Positions 46,999 through 57,587 are shown, counted from the stretch's first letter. The stretch is DNA of 64,000 bases from Pseudomonas oleovorans subsp. oleovorans (GCF_002197815.1 NZ_NIUB01000009.1:1-64000), one strand, 5' to 3'. Numbers and translations: made by a program. Notes: generated by a model from the sequence alone, not told the origin.

Positions 46999-47181
46999 TT
47001 ACTCGTCAGCGCCCTTGTCGATCACTTTGCGACCACGGTACACGCCTTCCGGAGAAACGTGGTGGCGCAGGTGAACTTCACCGGTGCTCTTCTCTACGGA
47101 CAGGGTGCTGGCCTCGAGGGCGTCGTGCGAACGACGCATGTCGCGGGCGGAACGGGATTTTTTGTTCTGCTGAACAGCCAT
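46999..47181 (-). CDS. rpmF: 50S ribosomal protein L32
   Basis: A 60-residue basic ribosomal protein, [20 protein letters not shown] followed by [17 protein letters not shown]. The form without the CxxC zinc ligands is seen here, common in pseudomonads. TTAGGAG precedes the start. Directly upstream of plsX. Confidence 0.95.
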   Translation of the reverse strand: MAVQQNKKSRSARDMRRSHDALEASTLSVEKSTGEVHLRHHVSPEGVYRGRKVIDKGADE

Positions 47182-47194
47182 AATTGATTAACTC

Positions 47195-47722
47195 CTAAAC
47201 GTTTGGGTCACGCTTTAACTGCGCCAATACACTGAACGGGTTGGACCGCGATACCTCGTCCTCGCCTGGCACGGGCTCATCGAGACCGTCCGGCTGCTGG
47301 CAATCACCAGGGGCATGAGCAGGAACGATGGGCAAGGCGAGAAGCAACTCTTCCTCGACCAGACCAAGCAGCTCCAGCGGCTCTTCGCCCACTTCCAGCA
47401 CGTCGTAGCCCTTAGGCAAGGACTGAGTGTTCGCTCCAACCCGAACCACGGCGTATTCACATTCGCTGCGGATGGGTAGCGCGACCAGCTCCAGACAACG
47501 CTGGCAGACCATTTTGACCTCAACCTCGAGCTCACTGCGGATAACCACAGTTTTCTGCTCGTCACGGGCGAAATGAAACTTCGCCTGCACCGCGCCAACC
47601 GTATCGGAAAGCGGGTCGCAAAGACGCGGCAGGCTGGCCAGTTCGAGCCGCCCTTCAAGGGTAGCTTCGCGGTCGGCGAGCTTGCGCGGATCAACGTGAG
47701 GTGGAATCGGCCCATTCAACAT
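47195..47722 (-). CDS. yceD: YceD (DUF177) family protein
   Basis: A 175-residue protein of the YceD family, which in bacteria and plastids is linked to 23S rRNA and fatty-acid operon function. Conserved cysteines in VKMVCQRCLELVALPIRSEC, and DPRKLADREATLEGRL at the start. Gene order yceD-rpmF-plsX is conserved. The precise role is uncertain. Confidence 0.88.
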   Translation of the reverse strand: MLNGPIPPHVDPRKLADREATLEGRLELASLPRLCDPLSDTVGAVQAKFHFARDEQKTVVIRSELEVEVKMVCQRCLELVALPIRSECEYAVVRVGANTQSLPKGYDVLEVGEEPLELLGLVEEELLLALPIVPAHAPGDCQQPDGLDEPVPGEDEVSRSNPFSVLAQLKRDPNV

Positions 47723-47782
47723 AGGCGCAGCATTCTAGGGATGCACCCTGCCCATGTCAAAGGAAATTCAGCCTGTCTTCAG

Positions 47783-48055
47783 GGGCACCTCTAAAAACTA
47801 CCAGCGTTGCCATCGCGGCGTTAAAAACAGGCTCACAGCCGAAGGCTGAACGCGCTTTAGCGCGACCCCGAAGGGGTGAGCGAAGCGAATCAAGCGCTCA
47901 TTTACAGCGCGTAAAGTCGGGTGCGACCCCGGTCGTTTTTCGCCTGCTTTTATGGGGCCGCCATCGGTATTGCGCTGACTGCCTCGGCTCGGGCTTCCTG
48001 CTTCGCTCTACCTCCTGCATCCTTGCAGTCGTCGCCTACGTTTTTAGAGGCGCCC
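47783..48055. repeat. MITE-like element, copy B (inverted, with insert)
   Basis: A 273-bp unit starting GGGCACCTCTAAAAACTACC and ending CCTACGTTTTTAGAGGCGCC, so the termini match copy A in opposite orientation. It holds the shared motifs CATCGCGGCGTTAAAAACAG and GCTCATTTACAGCGCGTAAA plus about 110 extra bases, including the small hairpin GACCCCGAAGGGGTGAGC. No gene. Confidence 0.72.
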
Positions 48056-48110
48056 ACAAGTAGCGGCGATCAGTAGAATTCCCCGCGCACCTATATAAAA
48101 GGAAGAGAAC

Positions 48111-48692
48111 ATGCCCGCATTGCTGCTCGCCTCCAGTTCACCCTACCGTCGCGAGCTGCTCGAACGCCTGCAACTGCCCTTTACCTGGCAATCGCCGAGC
48201 ATCGACGAAACCCGCCTGCCCGGCGAAGCAGCCATCGACCTGGTCAAGCGCCTGGCCGAAGAAAAGGCCCGCGCCCTCGCCGCCAGCCATCCTGAGCATC
48301 TGATCATCGGCTCGGACCAGGTCGCCGCACTCGGCGATGGACAAATACTCGGCAAACCCCACGATCTGCCGAGAGCCCAGCAACAGCTGCGCGCCGCCAG
48401 CGGTAGCAGCGTCACCTTTCTGACCGGACTGGCACTGCTCAATTCGAGCACCGGCAAATGCCAGGTCGAATGCGTACCCTTCACCGTGCATTTTCGCCCA
48501 CTGAGCGACGAGCAGATCCTGCGCTACCTGCAACGCGAGCAGCCATTCGATTGCGCCGGCAGCTTCAAGTCCGAAGGTCTGGGCATCAGCCTGTTTCGCA
48601 GCACCGAGGGCGAAGACGCCACCAGCCTGGTCGGCCTGCCACTGATTCGCTTAGTGGACATGCTGATCAACGAAGAAATAGAAGTGCCGTAG
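48111..48692 (+). CDS. Maf-family nucleotide pyrophosphatase
   Basis: A 193-residue Maf-like house-cleaning pyrophosphatase acting on non-canonical or modified nucleotides. LLLASSSPYRRELLERLQLP is the family signature; SIDETR, LIIGSDQVAALGDGQILGKP and QPFDCAGSFKSEGLG are conserved. It resembles the YceF type (7-methyl-GTP). AAGGAAGAGAAC precedes the ATG. The stop lies inside an inverted repeat shared with sppA. Confidence 0.9.
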   Translation: MPALLLASSSPYRRELLERLQLPFTWQSPSIDETRLPGEAAIDLVKRLAEEKARALAASHPEHLIIGSDQVAALGDGQILGKPHDLPRAQQQLRAASGSSVTFLTGLALLNSSTGKCQVECVPFTVHFRPLSDEQILRYLQREQPFDCAGSFKSEGLGISLFRSTEGEDATSLVGLPLIRLVDMLINEEIEVP

Positions 48693-48742
48693 GGCGGGTG
48701 CAACCCGCCAATCTCGGTCGACGGGTTGCACCCGCCCTACGG
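48687..48742. terminator. bidirectional hairpin between maf and sppA
   Basis: Perfect 21-bp arms (CCGTAGGGCGGGTGCAACC... and its complement ending at 48742) enclose a 14-base loop. It lies between the convergent genes and overlaps the maf stop. It is a REP-like intergenic repeat and can act as a terminator in both directions, though no T-run follows. Confidence 0.65.
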
Positions 48743-48750
48743 GGTACGCC

Positions 48751-49734
48751 CTAACGCAGCGTCGGCCCCTGAAAGCCCATCCACAACGCGATTCGATCCG
48801 CCACACTGGTACCCAGACGCTTGGCGAAGCGATCAAATGGCGTATCACGCTGAGTGAAGTCGACCATCTCTTTCTGGCCAATCACCTCGCGCGCCACATA
48901 GCTGGCACTGCCCAACGCATCGACCAACCCCAGCTGCAGCGCCTGCTCGCCCGACCAGACCAAACCCGAGAACAGTTCGGGATACTCGTCCGCCTTGAGA
49001 CGCTCACCGCGCCCCTGCCTCACGCTTTCGATGAATTGGCGATGCGTGGTCTCCAGCACCCCTTTCCAGAAGCGGGTTTCCTCTTCCTTCTGCGGCTGGA
49101 ACGGATCGAGAAACGCCTTGTGCTCACCCGAGGTGTAGACGCGACGCTCCACACCAAGCTTCTCCATGGCTTCGACGAAACCGAAGCTGGCCGCCGTGAC
49201 ACCAATAGAGCCGACCAGACTGGCCTTGTCGGCATAGATCTCATCAGCCGCACTGGCAATGTAGTAGGCACCGGAGGCACCCAGATCACTGATTACCGCA
49301 TAGACCTTGGTCTGCGGATATTCGCCGCGCAAACGACGGATCTCGTCATAGATGTAGCCGGACTGCACCGGGCTGCCGCCCGGGCTATTGATGCGCAGGA
49401 TCACACCTTTGGTATTGGCGTCCTCGAAGGCGGCGCGCAGACTGCCCACCACCTTGTCAGCACTGGCCTCTTCACGATCAGCGATCATGCCGCGAATGTC
49501 GATCAATGCCGTATGCGCAGTGGTGGTCGAGGCCGACTTCAGGTTGAGCGCTGGCAACACCAACGCCAGCGCACCAAACAGGTAAATGAAGGTCAGCAGC
49601 TTGAAAAAGATGCCCCAGCGCCGCGAGCGACGCTGCTCCTGAACACTGGACAACAGCGCCTTCTCCAGCAACTTCCAGCTTTTGGCATCCTCACCAGACA
49701 AAGACGATGACTTCCACTCATCCGACATGCTCAC
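48751..49734 (-). CDS. sppA: signal peptide peptidase SppA, short form
   Basis: A 327-residue S49 serine protease anchored in the inner membrane that degrades cleaved signal peptides. A TM helix lies at about 42-64 (WGIFFKLLTFIYLFGALALV). LRINSPGGSPVQSG precedes the catalytic Ser region DLGASGAYYIASAADEIYAD, and SLVGSIGVTA holds the Lys neighbourhood. Single-domain form as in Gram-positive and many pseudomonad enzymes. Overlaps the upstream HAD gene by 17 bp. Confidence 0.9.
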   Translation of the reverse strand: MSMSDEWKSSSLSGEDAKSWKLLEKALLSSVQEQRRSRRWGIFFKLLTFIYLFGALALVLPALNLKSASTTTAHTALIDIRGMIADREEASADKVVGSLRAAFEDANTKGVILRINSPGGSPVQSGYIYDEIRRLRGEYPQTKVYAVISDLGASGAYYIASAADEIYADKASLVGSIGVTAASFGFVEAMEKLGVERRVYTSGEHKAFLDPFQPQKEEETRFWKGVLETTHRQFIESVRQGRGERLKADEYPELFSGLVWSGEQALQLGLVDALGSASYVAREVIGQKEMVDFTQRDTPFDRFAKRLGTSVADRIALWMGFQGPTLR

Positions 49735-50413
49735 TCACCTCTGCAGGACGCTGCGCCTGACGGCCTTCCAGCCATGCACGCAGCTCATTGAATTCATTGA
49801 TCGTCAAACGCGGCGAGCACTCGCGCAGCACCGACAACGGCTGTGCACCGAAACCTACCGCCACGGCATCCATCCCGGCATTGCGCGCCATCAGCAGGTC
49901 GAAGGTCGAATCCCCCACCATCAGCGCGCGCTCGGGCTGCACCCGGCAATGTGCAAGAATCTCATGCAGCATCAGCGGATCAGGCTTGCTCGCCGTCTCG
50001 TCGGCGCAACGGGTGATATCGAAGTAATCCAGCCAACCCTTGTCAGCCAGCACCCGATGCAACCCCTTGCGCCCCTTGCCAGTGGCCACGGCAAGACGAT
50101 AACCCTGATCTCGAAAGACCTCGAGCGACTCGCGCACACCCTCGAACAGTGGCGACGGCTCGGTTTCCAGCGCCAGATACTGCTCGCTGTAGGCACGCCG
50201 GATGGTTTCGATTCGCAGCGGCTCATCGAGTTCCGGGTAAAGCGTGCGAATCGCCACACCCAGCTCCAGACCAATGATCCCGCGCACCGCAACATCCGTG
50301 CAGCGCGGCACGCACGCCACATCAGCAGCACGGTGCATGGCCTCGACGATACGGCCGATGGAATCCACCAGCGTGCCATCCCAATCGAAAATCAGTAGCT
50401 GATAATCAGGCAC
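49718..50413 (-). CDS. HAD-family phosphatase (phosphoglycolate-phosphatase-like)
   Basis: A 231-residue HAD hydrolase. Motif I is [20 protein letters not shown], motif [12 protein letters not shown], and motif [16 protein letters not shown] and [17 protein letters not shown]. The cap lies between about 20 and 90. It overlaps rluC by eight bases and sppA by 17, giving an rluC-HAD-sppA operon. The substrate is not certain. Confidence 0.87.
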   Translation of the reverse strand: MPDYQLLIFDWDGTLVDSIGRIVEAMHRAADVACVPRCTDVAVRGIIGLELGVAIRTLYPELDEPLRIETIRRAYSEQYLALETEPSPLFEGVRESLEVFRDQGYRLAVATGKGRKGLHRVLADKGWLDYFDITRCADETASKPDPLMLHEILAHCRVQPERALMVGDSTFDLLMARNAGMDAVAVGFGAQPLSVLRECSPRLTINEFNELRAWLEGRQAQRPAEVSEHVG

Positions 50414-51359
50414 TCAGACGCTCCAGGGTCTTGGCCCACATCTCATCCACCGGCGCCTCGAGCTTCAGCACGCCACCATCGGGCAGCGGCACGTGCAACT
50501 CATAAGCATGCAGGAACAGGCGTTTGCCGCCCAACTCGCGAATCTCGCGGGAGAAGTCGTCATCGCCGTATTTGCTGTCACCGGCAATACCATGGCCTGC
50601 ATATTGCGCGTGCACACGAATCTGGTGGGTACGACCAGTGATCGGCCTGGCTTCGACCAGCGTGGCGAACTCGCCGAAACGGCGCAGCACACGAAATACC
50701 GTGAGCGCCTCCTTGCCCTCGGGATTCACCTCGACCATACGCTCGCCGGAGCGCAGGTTGCTTTTCAGCAGCGGCGCGGCGATCTGCTTCTTGGCAGTCG
50801 CCCAGTGGCCACGCACCAACGCCATATAGCGCTTGTCCACGCCATCGCCGCGCAGCGCTTCGTGCAGGTGGCGCAGCATGCTGCGCTTCTTGGCGATCAT
50901 CAGTAGACCGGACGTATCGCGATCGAGACGATGCACCAGTTCCAGATCCTTGGCATCGGGACGCAACTGGCGAAACGCCTCGATCACTCCGTAATTCAAA
51001 CCGCTGCCGCCATGCACGGCGATACCGGCCGGCTTGTTCAGCACGATCAGCGCCTTGTCCTCATAAACGATGGCGGCTTCGAGGCGCTGCAGCAGCCCCT
51101 GCGCCAGCGGCTCGGGCTCATCGCGCTCAGCCAGGCGCAGCGGCGGCACGCGCACCACGTCACCAGCCTGGAGTTTGTATTCGGGCTTGATCCGCCCCTT
51201 GTTAACCCGCACTTCGCCCTTGCGCAGAATGCGGTAAATCAGGGTCTTGGGCACGCCCTTGAGCTGTGTCCTGAGGAAGTTGTCGATGCGTTGGCCGGCG
51301 AGATCCGGTGCAACCTCGATCAGCTGAACGCCGGAGATTGGAGAGGCGGGAGTAGTCAT
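50406..51359 (-). CDS. rluC: 23S rRNA pseudouridine synthase RluC
   Basis: A 317-residue synthase for pseudouridines at 955, 2504 and 2580 of 23S rRNA. The start at 51359 ([20 protein letters not shown]) avoids a 24-residue upstream extension that overlaps the divergent rne promoter. The S4 domain is at about 15-80 ([20 protein letters not shown]), and the catalytic motif is [20 protein letters not shown], with [20 protein letters not shown] later. Divergent from rne, as in other pseudomonads and enterics. Confidence 0.93.
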   Translation of the reverse strand: MTTPASPISGVQLIEVAPDLAGQRIDNFLRTQLKGVPKTLIYRILRKGEVRVNKGRIKPEYKLQAGDVVRVPPLRLAERDEPEPLAQGLLQRLEAAIVYEDKALIVLNKPAGIAVHGGSGLNYGVIEAFRQLRPDAKDLELVHRLDRDTSGLLMIAKKRSMLRHLHEALRGDGVDKRYMALVRGHWATAKKQIAAPLLKSNLRSGERMVEVNPEGKEALTVFRVLRRFGEFATLVEARPITGRTHQIRVHAQYAGHGIAGDSKYGDDDFSREIRELGGKRLFLHAYELHVPLPDGGVLKLEAPVDEMWAKTLERLSA

Positions 51360-51387
51360 TGCGCAATCATAACAATTTTTTATGGAA

Positions 51388-51416
51388 TTGAAGCACTTAA
51401 TCATTGCTGCTATAGT
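51388..51416 (+). promoter_or_regulatory. sigma70-type promoter for rne
   Basis: TTGAAG (51388-51393), 17-bp spacer, TATAGT (51411-51416). It faces rne, placing the transcript start near 51423 and a leader of about 515 nt before the rne ATG. Confidence 0.6.
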
Positions 51417-51422
51417 CGCGAA

Positions 51423-51938
51423 CGCCGCCAAAAGCGGCCTGGCTTGCGGATGAATGCCAAACTTGCCATCCCCTGCCCGCGCAAACGTATTTGGACGTGA
51501 GGCCGTCCGACGGATTCTTCAGGTTAGAAAGGCCGCAAAAGGCCACGAAGACTTCGGAAATAAAGCCTTGAGTATGATGCGCGATTCGCCCACCGGGCGG
51601 TCGCGGTAACTGACAACCGCTGCGGAATCCGCGCGCGGCACCCGATTTTCAGCGATACGTGTAGGGTGGAGATGTACAACTGTCGGACTGCGTAGCATAT
51701 CGCTTGATCAAAGACGCCTCATCTCGTCCGCTACCGCCAGTTGATTCCTCTTCCTGACTGAGTGCTTTCTGTCACCACAGCAAGCAGGAGACGTCCGTCG
51801 CGACCGCGGCCCGATAATGGCTGACCGTCGCTAGACAGTGGAACGATTTACGACCGTTTCTGACGCGCCTGACACCGACCCTGAGAGTCGTGTGTGCCTA
51901 ACGTGGCTTCCGCTAGCCCCGGAACCCATTGGTACCAC
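51423..51938 (+). promoter_or_regulatory. long rne 5' untranslated region
   Basis: No gene lies between the predicted start and the rne ATG. The leader holds small hairpins, for example AGGCCGCAAAAGGCC (about 51529-51543). Enteric rne genes have a long leader through which RNase E limits its own mRNA; the same design is likely here, although sequence conservation with the enteric leader is not visible. Confidence 0.5.
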
Positions 51939-54900
51939 ATGAAAAGAATGCTAATTAACGCGACTCAGCCTGAAGAGTTGCGTGTTGCCCTGGTAGATGG
52001 CCAAAAACTCTACGACCTGGACATCGAGTCCGGCGCCCGTGAACAAAAAAAGGCCAACATCTACAAAGGCCGCATCACCCGCGTTGAACCCAGCCTCGAA
52101 GCCGCTTTCGTCGACTTCGGCTCCGAACGCCACGGCTTCCTCCCCCTCAAAGAAATCTCCCGCGAATATTTCTCCAAGTCTCCTGAAGGCGGCCGCGTCA
52201 ACATCAAGGACGTGCTCAAGGAAGGCCAGGAAGTCATCGTCCAGGTCGAGAAAGAAGAACGCGGCAACAAGGGCGCAGCCCTGACCACGTTCATCAGCCT
52301 GGCCGGCCGTTACCTGGTGTTGATGCCGAATAACCCGCGTGCCGGTGGCATCTCCCGCCGCATCGAAGGCGAAGAGCGCAACGAATTGCGTGAAGCGCTG
52401 AATGGCCTCAACGCTCCGGCCGACATGGGTCTGATCGTGCGCACTGCCGGCCTGGGCCGCTCCAGCGAAGAAATGCAGTGGGACCTCGACTACCTGCTGC
52501 AACTGTGGAGCGCCATCAAGGAAGCCTCCACCAGCCGCCCTGCCCCGTTCCTGATCTATCAGGAATCCAACGTCATCATCCGCGCCATCCGCGACTACCT
52601 GCGCCAGGACATCGGCGAAGTGCTGGTCGACAGCGTCGAAGCCCAGGAAGAAGCGCTGTCCTTTATCCAGCAGGTGATGCCGCAGTACGCCAGCAAGATC
52701 AAGCTGTACGAAGACAGCGTGCCGCTGTTCAACCGCTTCCAGATCGAAAGCCAGATCGAAACCGCCTTCCAGCGTGAAGTGAAACTGCCGTCCGGTGGTT
52801 CCATCGTCATCGACCCGACCGAAGCCCTGGTGTCCATCGACATCAACTCGGCGCGCGCCACCAAGGGCAGCGACATCGAGGAAACCGCGCTGCAGACCAA
52901 CCTGGAAGCGGCCGAGGAAATCGCCCGCCAGCTGCGCCTGCGCGACATCGGCGGCCTGATCGTCATCGACTTCATCGACATGACCCCGGCCAAGAACCAG
53001 CGCGCCGTCGAAGAGAAGGTGCGTGAAGCCCTGGAAGCCGACCGCGCCCGCGTCCAGGTCGGCCGCATCTCGCGCTTCGGCCTGCTGGAAATGTCCCGTC
53101 AGCGCCTGCGTCCGTCCCTCGGCGAGACCAGCGGCATCGTCTGCCCGCGTTGCAACGGTCAAGGCATCATCCGCGACGTCGAATCCCTGTCGCTGGCCAT
53201 CCTGCGCCTGATCGAAGAAGAAGCGCTGAAGGATCGCACCGCCGAAGTCCGCGCTCAGGTACCGATCCCGGTCGCCGCCTTCCTGCTCAACGAGAAGCGC
53301 AACTCGATCACCAAGATCGAACTGCGCACCCGTGCGCGTATCGTGATCCTGCCGAACGATCACCTGGAAACCCCGCATTTCGAAGTGCAGCGCCTGCGTG
53401 ACGACAGCCCGGAAGCCCTGAGCGGCCAGACCAGCTACGAAATCGCCGCCACTGCGGAAACCGAAGAAACCGCCGCCCAGCCGGCCGCCGCCACGCGCAC
53501 TCTGGTTCGCCAGGAAGCCGCGATCAAGGCCGCACCGCGCAGCAGCGCCCCGGTCGCTGCCGAGCCACAGACCCCGCTGGCTCCGAGCAAGGCGCTAGAG
53601 CCAAGCCTGTTCAAAGGCCTGGTGAAATCGCTGGTCAGCCTGTTCGCCGGCAAGGAAGAAGAAGCCAAGCCCGCAGTCGTCGAGAAGAAAAGCAACGAGC
53701 GTCCGCCGCGTGAAGAGCGCCGCAACGGTCGTCAGCAGAGCCGTAACCGTGGCGGTCGCCGCGATGACGAGCGCAAACCTCGTGAAGAGCGCGCCCCGCG
53801 TGAAGAACGTCAGGCCCGTGAACCGCGTGAAGAACGCCAACCTCGCGAAGAGCGTCAACCGCGTGAAGAGCGCGCCCCACGTGAGCCGCGCGAAGGTCAG
53901 GAAAATCGCCGTGAGCGCAAGCCGCGCGAAGAACGCGCCCCGCGTGAAGAGCGCGTGCGTGAACTGCGTGAACCTATCGCAGCCGATACCGATGCCGATG
54001 CTGGTAACGAGCAACGCGAAGAGCGTGCCGAGCGCCAGCCGCGTGGTGAACGTCAGGAGCGTCAGCGTCAACCGCGTGAAGAGCGTCAGCCGCGTGCCGA
54101 GCAAACCGAGGCCCTGCAGGACGAAGCACTGCCGAACGAAGAGCAACTGCAGGACGACGAGCAGGACAGCAACGATGGCGAGCGCCCACGTCGCCGTTCC
54201 CGCGGTCAGCGTCGTCGCAGCAATCGTCGCGAACGTCAGCGTGATGCCGATGGCAACCTGATCGAGAGCGCCGAGAACAGCGAAGCTGCCGGTAACGACG
54301 CTCAGACCGTCACCCCGGTCGCCGTGGCTACTGCCGCTGCCGTGGTTGCAGAAAGCGTCGACAGCAGCGAAGCCGTTGCCAGCGAGGCTCCGGTCAGCGA
54401 AGCCCCGGCCGTCGAAGCCCCGTCTGTTCAGGTTGAAGAAGCCCCTGCTGCTCAACCGGTCGAGGCGCAAACCGAGGCTGCTGTGAGTGAAGTGGCTGAA
54501 GCTGCTCCGGTCGCAGAGAAAGCGGTTGAGGCAGAACCGGCCGCAGTCGAAACCCCTGCTGCCGTTGAAGCGCCAGTTGCCGAGCCGGTCGCTCAAGCTG
54601 AGCCGACTGTCGAAGTTGCCCAGGAGCCTGCTCCGGCACCGGTCGAGCAAGCACCTGCTGCCGCAGCGGTTCCGGCCAATGCCACTGGCCGCGCACCGAA
54701 CGACCCGCGTGAAGTGCGTCGTCGTCAGCGTGAAGCTGAGCGCCTGGCGCGCGAAGCTGCACAGGCCGCCGCTGCAGCCCCGGCTGTAGAAGCTGCCCCA
54801 GTAGTCGACGCCGCTCCGGTCGCTGAAGCAAGCGCCCCGGCAGAAGCCGAAGCCGCTGTAGTCGAAACAGCTCCTGTAGTCGAGCCGGTCGCTGAAGCCG

Positions 54901-55007
54901 AAGCCACCTCTGTCGTAAGCGAGCAACGCGTGAGCGATGCGGTAGAGCAAGCGCAGCCGGAAGAAGAAACGCCAGCCGACAAGGAGGAGGTCAAGCCCCA
55001 GGCTTGA
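51939..55007 (+). CDS. rne: ribonuclease E
   Basis: A 1022-residue endonuclease, the scaffold of the RNA degradosome. The start [20 protein letters not shown] at 51939 is the family start; 15 extra codons upstream lack a ribosome binding site. The S1 domain is at about 35-125, the DNase-I-like catalytic core has [18 protein letters not shown] and [15 protein letters not shown], and the zinc-link CPRCNGQG is at about 404. From about 500 on the protein is disordered: an arginine-rich stretch of PREERxPRE repeats (about 605-760), then an alanine/proline/valine/glutamate-rich tail ending KEEVKPQA. The tail binds RNA and partners. Confidence 0.95.
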   Translation: MKRMLINATQPEELRVALVDGQKLYDLDIESGAREQKKANIYKGRITRVEPSLEAAFVDFGSERHGFLPLKEISREYFSKSPEGGRVNIKDVLKEGQEVIVQVEKEERGNKGAALTTFISLAGRYLVLMPNNPRAGGISRRIEGEERNELREALNGLNAPADMGLIVRTAGLGRSSEEMQWDLDYLLQLWSAIKEASTSRPAPFLIYQESNVIIRAIRDYLRQDIGEVLVDSVEAQEEALSFIQQVMPQYASKIKLYEDSVPLFNRFQIESQIETAFQREVKLPSGGSIVIDPTEALVSIDINSARATKGSDIEETALQTNLEAAEEIARQLRLRDIGGLIVIDFIDMTPAKNQRAVEEKVREALEADRARVQVGRISRFGLLEMSRQRLRPSLGETSGIVCPRCNGQGIIRDVESLSLAILRLIEEEALKDRTAEVRAQVPIPVAAFLLNEKRNSITKIELRTRARIVILPNDHLETPHFEVQRLRDDSPEALSGQTSYEIAATAETEETAAQPAAATRTLVRQEAAIKAAPRSSAPVAAEPQTPLAPSKALEPSLFKGLVKSLVSLFAGKEEEAKPAVVEKKSNERPPREERRNGRQQSRNRGGRRDDERKPREERAPREERQAREPREERQPREERQPREERAPREPREGQENRRERKPREERAPREERVRELREPIAADTDADAGNEQREERAERQPRGERQERQRQPREERQPRAEQTEALQDEALPNEEQLQDDEQDSNDGERPRRRSRGQRRRSNRRERQRDADGNLIESAENSEAAGNDAQTVTPVAVATAAAVVAESVDSSEAVASEAPVSEAPAVEAPSVQVEEAPAAQPVEAQTEAAVSEVAEAAPVAEKAVEAEPAAVETPAAVEAPVAEPVAQAEPTVEVAQEPAPAPVEQAPAAAAVPANATGRAPNDPREVRRRQREAERLAREAAQAAAAAPAVEAAPVVDAAPVAEASAPAEAEAAVVETAPVVEPVAEAEATSVVSEQRVSDAVEQAQPEEETPADKEEVKPQA

Positions 55008-55023
55008 TCCTCCTGCGGTAAGT

Positions 55024-55053
55024 AAAAAGGGGATGCCTAGGCATCCCCTTTTT
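55024..55053 (+). terminator. rne terminator
   Basis: Perfect 14-bp arms AAAAAGGGGATGCC and GGCATCCCCTTTTT around TA, ending in five T. It works on both strands. Confidence 0.9.
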
Positions 55054-55134
55054 CATTTCCGTGTCTGGCGCTGCAGAAGCGTAGCCGGATGCAATCCGGG
55101 AGCGGCAGGCAGCGGATCACGCCCTGCCTACAGT

Positions 55135-56154
55135 TCAGAGCACGTTGGGCTCGATCTCCAACTCAACACCGAAGCGCTCGAATACATCGCTCTGGATACG
55201 CTGCGCCAGCTGCAGCAGTTGCGCGCCCGTGGCCTTGCCGTAATTGACCAGCACCAGCGCCTGCAAACGATGCACGCCGGCATCGCCCTCGCGAAAGCCT
55301 TTCCACCCTGCCCGCTCGATCAACCAGCCAGCCGCCAGTTTGACCAGGCCATCACCAGCCGGATAGCTGACCAGATCGGCACGCTCGGCGCGAATGCGCT
55401 CGGCCAGCTCGAACGAAACCAGCGGATTCTTGAAGAAGCTGCCGGCATTACCCAGCTCGGTGGGATCTGGCAGCTTTTCGCTGCGGATGGCGCAGATCGC
55501 TCGACTGACATCGGTGGCGGTCGGCACTTCGACGCCCATCTCCGCAAGGCGCTGGCGCACCGGGCCGTAGTCAAGGCGCAGTGCAGCCAGACGGCTCAAG
55601 CGGAAACGTACGCGCAGGATCAACCAGCGCCCGGCTTCGCGCTTGAACAGACTGTCGCGGTAGGCGAAGGCACAGTCTTCCAGCGCGAAGTCGCGCAGCT
55701 CGCCGCTGTGCCGATCCAGAGCGGTCAGGCCGGCAAACAGATCCTTGATCTCCACACCATAGGCGCCAATGTTCTGCATCGGCGCAGCGCCCACGGTACC
55801 GGGAATCAGGCTGAGGTTTTCCAGGCCATTGAGGCCCTGCGCCAGGCTCCATTGCACGAACGGATGCCAGGGCTCGCCGGCTTCGGCCTCCACCAGCACC
55901 TGCTCGCCGTCGTCCTCGAGGATACGAATGCCACGGCTGGCCATGCGCAGTACCAGCGCCTCGACATCGCGGGTCAGCAGCAGGTTGCTGCCACCGCCGA
56001 TCACCAGCAGCGGCAAGCCCTGCTGCCCGGCCAGGCGTAGCGCCTCGCGCACTTCGTCATCGTTGTGGGCTGCGGCGAAATGCCGGGCACGCACCTCGAC
56101 ACCAAAGCTATTGAAGGCCTTGAGCGACACATCACTCTGCAGATTCAGGCTCAC
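55135..56154 (-). CDS. murB: UDP-N-acetylenolpyruvoylglucosamine reductase
   Basis: A 339-residue FAD enzyme for UDP-MurNAc synthesis. LLVIGGGSNLLLTRDVEALV binds FAD; SLIPGTVGAAPMQNIGAYGV is the signature; GNAGSFFKNPLVS holds the catalytic Ser, and the terminal VLVNYGKATGAQLLQLAQRI matches type I MurB. It overlaps the phosphatase stop by four bases. Confidence 0.94.
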   Translation of the reverse strand: MSLNLQSDVSLKAFNSFGVEVRARHFAAAHNDDEVREALRLAGQQGLPLLVIGGGSNLLLTRDVEALVLRMASRGIRILEDDGEQVLVEAEAGEPWHPFVQWSLAQGLNGLENLSLIPGTVGAAPMQNIGAYGVEIKDLFAGLTALDRHSGELRDFALEDCAFAYRDSLFKREAGRWLILRVRFRLSRLAALRLDYGPVRQRLAEMGVEVPTATDVSRAICAIRSEKLPDPTELGNAGSFFKNPLVSFELAERIRAERADLVSYPAGDGLVKLAAGWLIERAGWKGFREGDAGVHRLQALVLVNYGKATGAQLLQLAQRIQSDVFERFGVELEIEPNVL

Positions 56155-56615
56155 AGGCGCCCCTTGATTTCCACCAGCAGCGCATCACTGGCTTGCTCGA
56201 TCAGATCCAGCACCTGCTCGAAGCCATCGTCGCCGCCGTAGTAGGGATCAGGCACCTCATCCAACGCCAGTTCATAGCGACGCAGATAAAGGTCGAGATC
56301 AGCCCGAGCAGCCGCCGGGCGCAGCGTCTTGAGATTGCGCAGATTGCTCTGGTCCATGGCCAGGATCAGGTCAAAACGTTGAAAGTCAGCAGCCTCGACT
56401 TGACGTGCACGCAGCGCCGACAAGTCATAACCCCGACGCAACGCGGCCTGACGGGTGCGACTGTCCGGCGCCTTGCCGACGTGCCAGTCACCAGTGCCGG
56501 CGGAATCCACCTGCACACGACCGTCCAGCCCTGCCGCACGCAGCTTGTGGCGCAGCACGCCTTCAGCCGTGGGCGAGCGGCAGATATTGCCCAGGCAAAC
56601 GAACAGAACCTTCAT
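56151..56615 (-). CDS. low-molecular-weight protein tyrosine phosphatase
   Basis: A 154-residue phosphatase. The active-site loop VCLGNICRSPTAEGV (C-x5-R-S) is at the start, and the general acid lies in VPDPYYGGDDGFEQVLDLIE. Between kdsB and murB, with one-base and four-base overlaps. Substrate unknown; such enzymes often act on tyrosine kinases of surface polysaccharides. Confidence 0.9.
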   Translation of the reverse strand: MKVLFVCLGNICRSPTAEGVLRHKLRAAGLDGRVQVDSAGTGDWHVGKAPDSRTRQAALRRGYDLSALRARQVEAADFQRFDLILAMDQSNLRNLKTLRPAAARADLDLYLRRYELALDEVPDPYYGGDDGFEQVLDLIEQASDALLVEIKGRL

Positions 56616-57379
56616 CAGGCCCCCAGCAGGTGGCGCACCCGCTCCAGGTCTTCGGCGGTATCCACGCCAGCAGCCGGCGCTTCGAGCGCATCGGCGACAT
56701 GGATGCGCACGCCGTTATACAACGCGCGCAACTGCTCCAGGCACTCGGTGTCTTCCAGCCAGCACGGGCCCCAGGCAACGAAGTCATGCAGAAAACCCGC
56801 GCGGTAGGCATAGATACCAATGTGGCGACGGTATGGCACACCTTGCGGCAGCACATCGCGGCACTTGGCAAAGGCATCGCGCGCCCAGGCCAGCGGTGCA
56901 CGGCTGAAGGTCAGCGCCAGGCCACTCTTGTCGGCCACCACCTTGACCACATTGGGGTTGAATAGGGAGGTGACGTCCTCGATGGGCTCGGCCAGGGTGG
57001 CGATACCGGCCTGCGGATTGGCCGCCAGGTTGGCTGCCACCTGATCAATGATCACAGGCGGAATCAGCGGCTCGTCGCCCTGCACGTTGACCACAATGGC
57101 GTCGGCCGGCAAACCGAGCTGGGTGGCGACTTCGGCCAGGCGGTCGGTGCCGGAGTTGTGATCCTCGCGGGTCAGCAGCACCTCGGCGCCAAAGGCCTGG
57201 CAGGCTTCGACGATACGCGCATCGTCGGTGGCGATGACCACGCGCTGGGCCGAACTCTTCTTCGCCTGCTCCCAGACATGCTGCACCATGGGCTTGCCGG
57301 CGATGTCCTGCAGCGGCTTGCCGGGCAGGCGGGTGGAGGCGTAACGAGCAGGAATGACGACGGTGAAGGCTGCGCTCAT
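56615..57379 (-). CDS. kdsB: CMP-KDO synthetase
   Basis: A 254-residue enzyme activating KDO for lipopolysaccharide core. [40 protein letters not shown] and [19 protein letters not shown] are the nucleotide-binding segments; later [15 protein letters not shown]. One-base spacing to ycaR upstream. Confidence 0.95.
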   Translation of the reverse strand: MSAAFTVVIPARYASTRLPGKPLQDIAGKPMVQHVWEQAKKSSAQRVVIATDDARIVEACQAFGAEVLLTREDHNSGTDRLAEVATQLGLPADAIVVNVQGDEPLIPPVIIDQVAANLAANPQAGIATLAEPIEDVTSLFNPNVVKVVADKSGLALTFSRAPLAWARDAFAKCRDVLPQGVPYRRHIGIYAYRAGFLHDFVAWGPCWLEDTECLEQLRALYNGVRIHVADALEAPAAGVDTAEDLERVRHLLGA

Positions 57380-57565
57380 TTACTTGTCCAGACGCTCATC
57401 GGGGGTCAGGGTGCGCGCTTCGCTTTCCAGCATCACCGGAATGCCGTCGCGGATCGGGTAGGCCACGCCAGCGCCCTTGCTGATCAGTTCAGTCTTGTCT
57501 TTGGAAAGCTGCAGCGGGCCCTTGCAGATCGGGCAGGCGAGAATGTCGAGCAGTTTAAGGTCCAT
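57380..57565 (-). CDS. ycaR: Trm112-family small zinc protein YcaR
   Basis: A 61-residue protein [20 protein letters not shown], with the CPxC pair and [10 protein letters not shown] typical of Trm112/YcaR. The start at 57565 is preferred to 57622; AAGGATTCCACC precedes it. Conserved between lpxK and kdsB. Confidence 0.9.
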   Translation of the reverse strand: MDLKLLDILACPICKGPLQLSKDKTELISKGAGVAYPIRDGIPVMLESEARTLTPDERLDK

Positions 57566-57587
57566 GGTGGAATCCTTGCTGGGGTCA

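Noticed and set aside
53595..54950. 451-codon minus-strand frame opposite the rne tail
   Set aside because: It mirrors the repetitive Arg/Glu and Ala/Pro codons of RNase E and shows no family feature.
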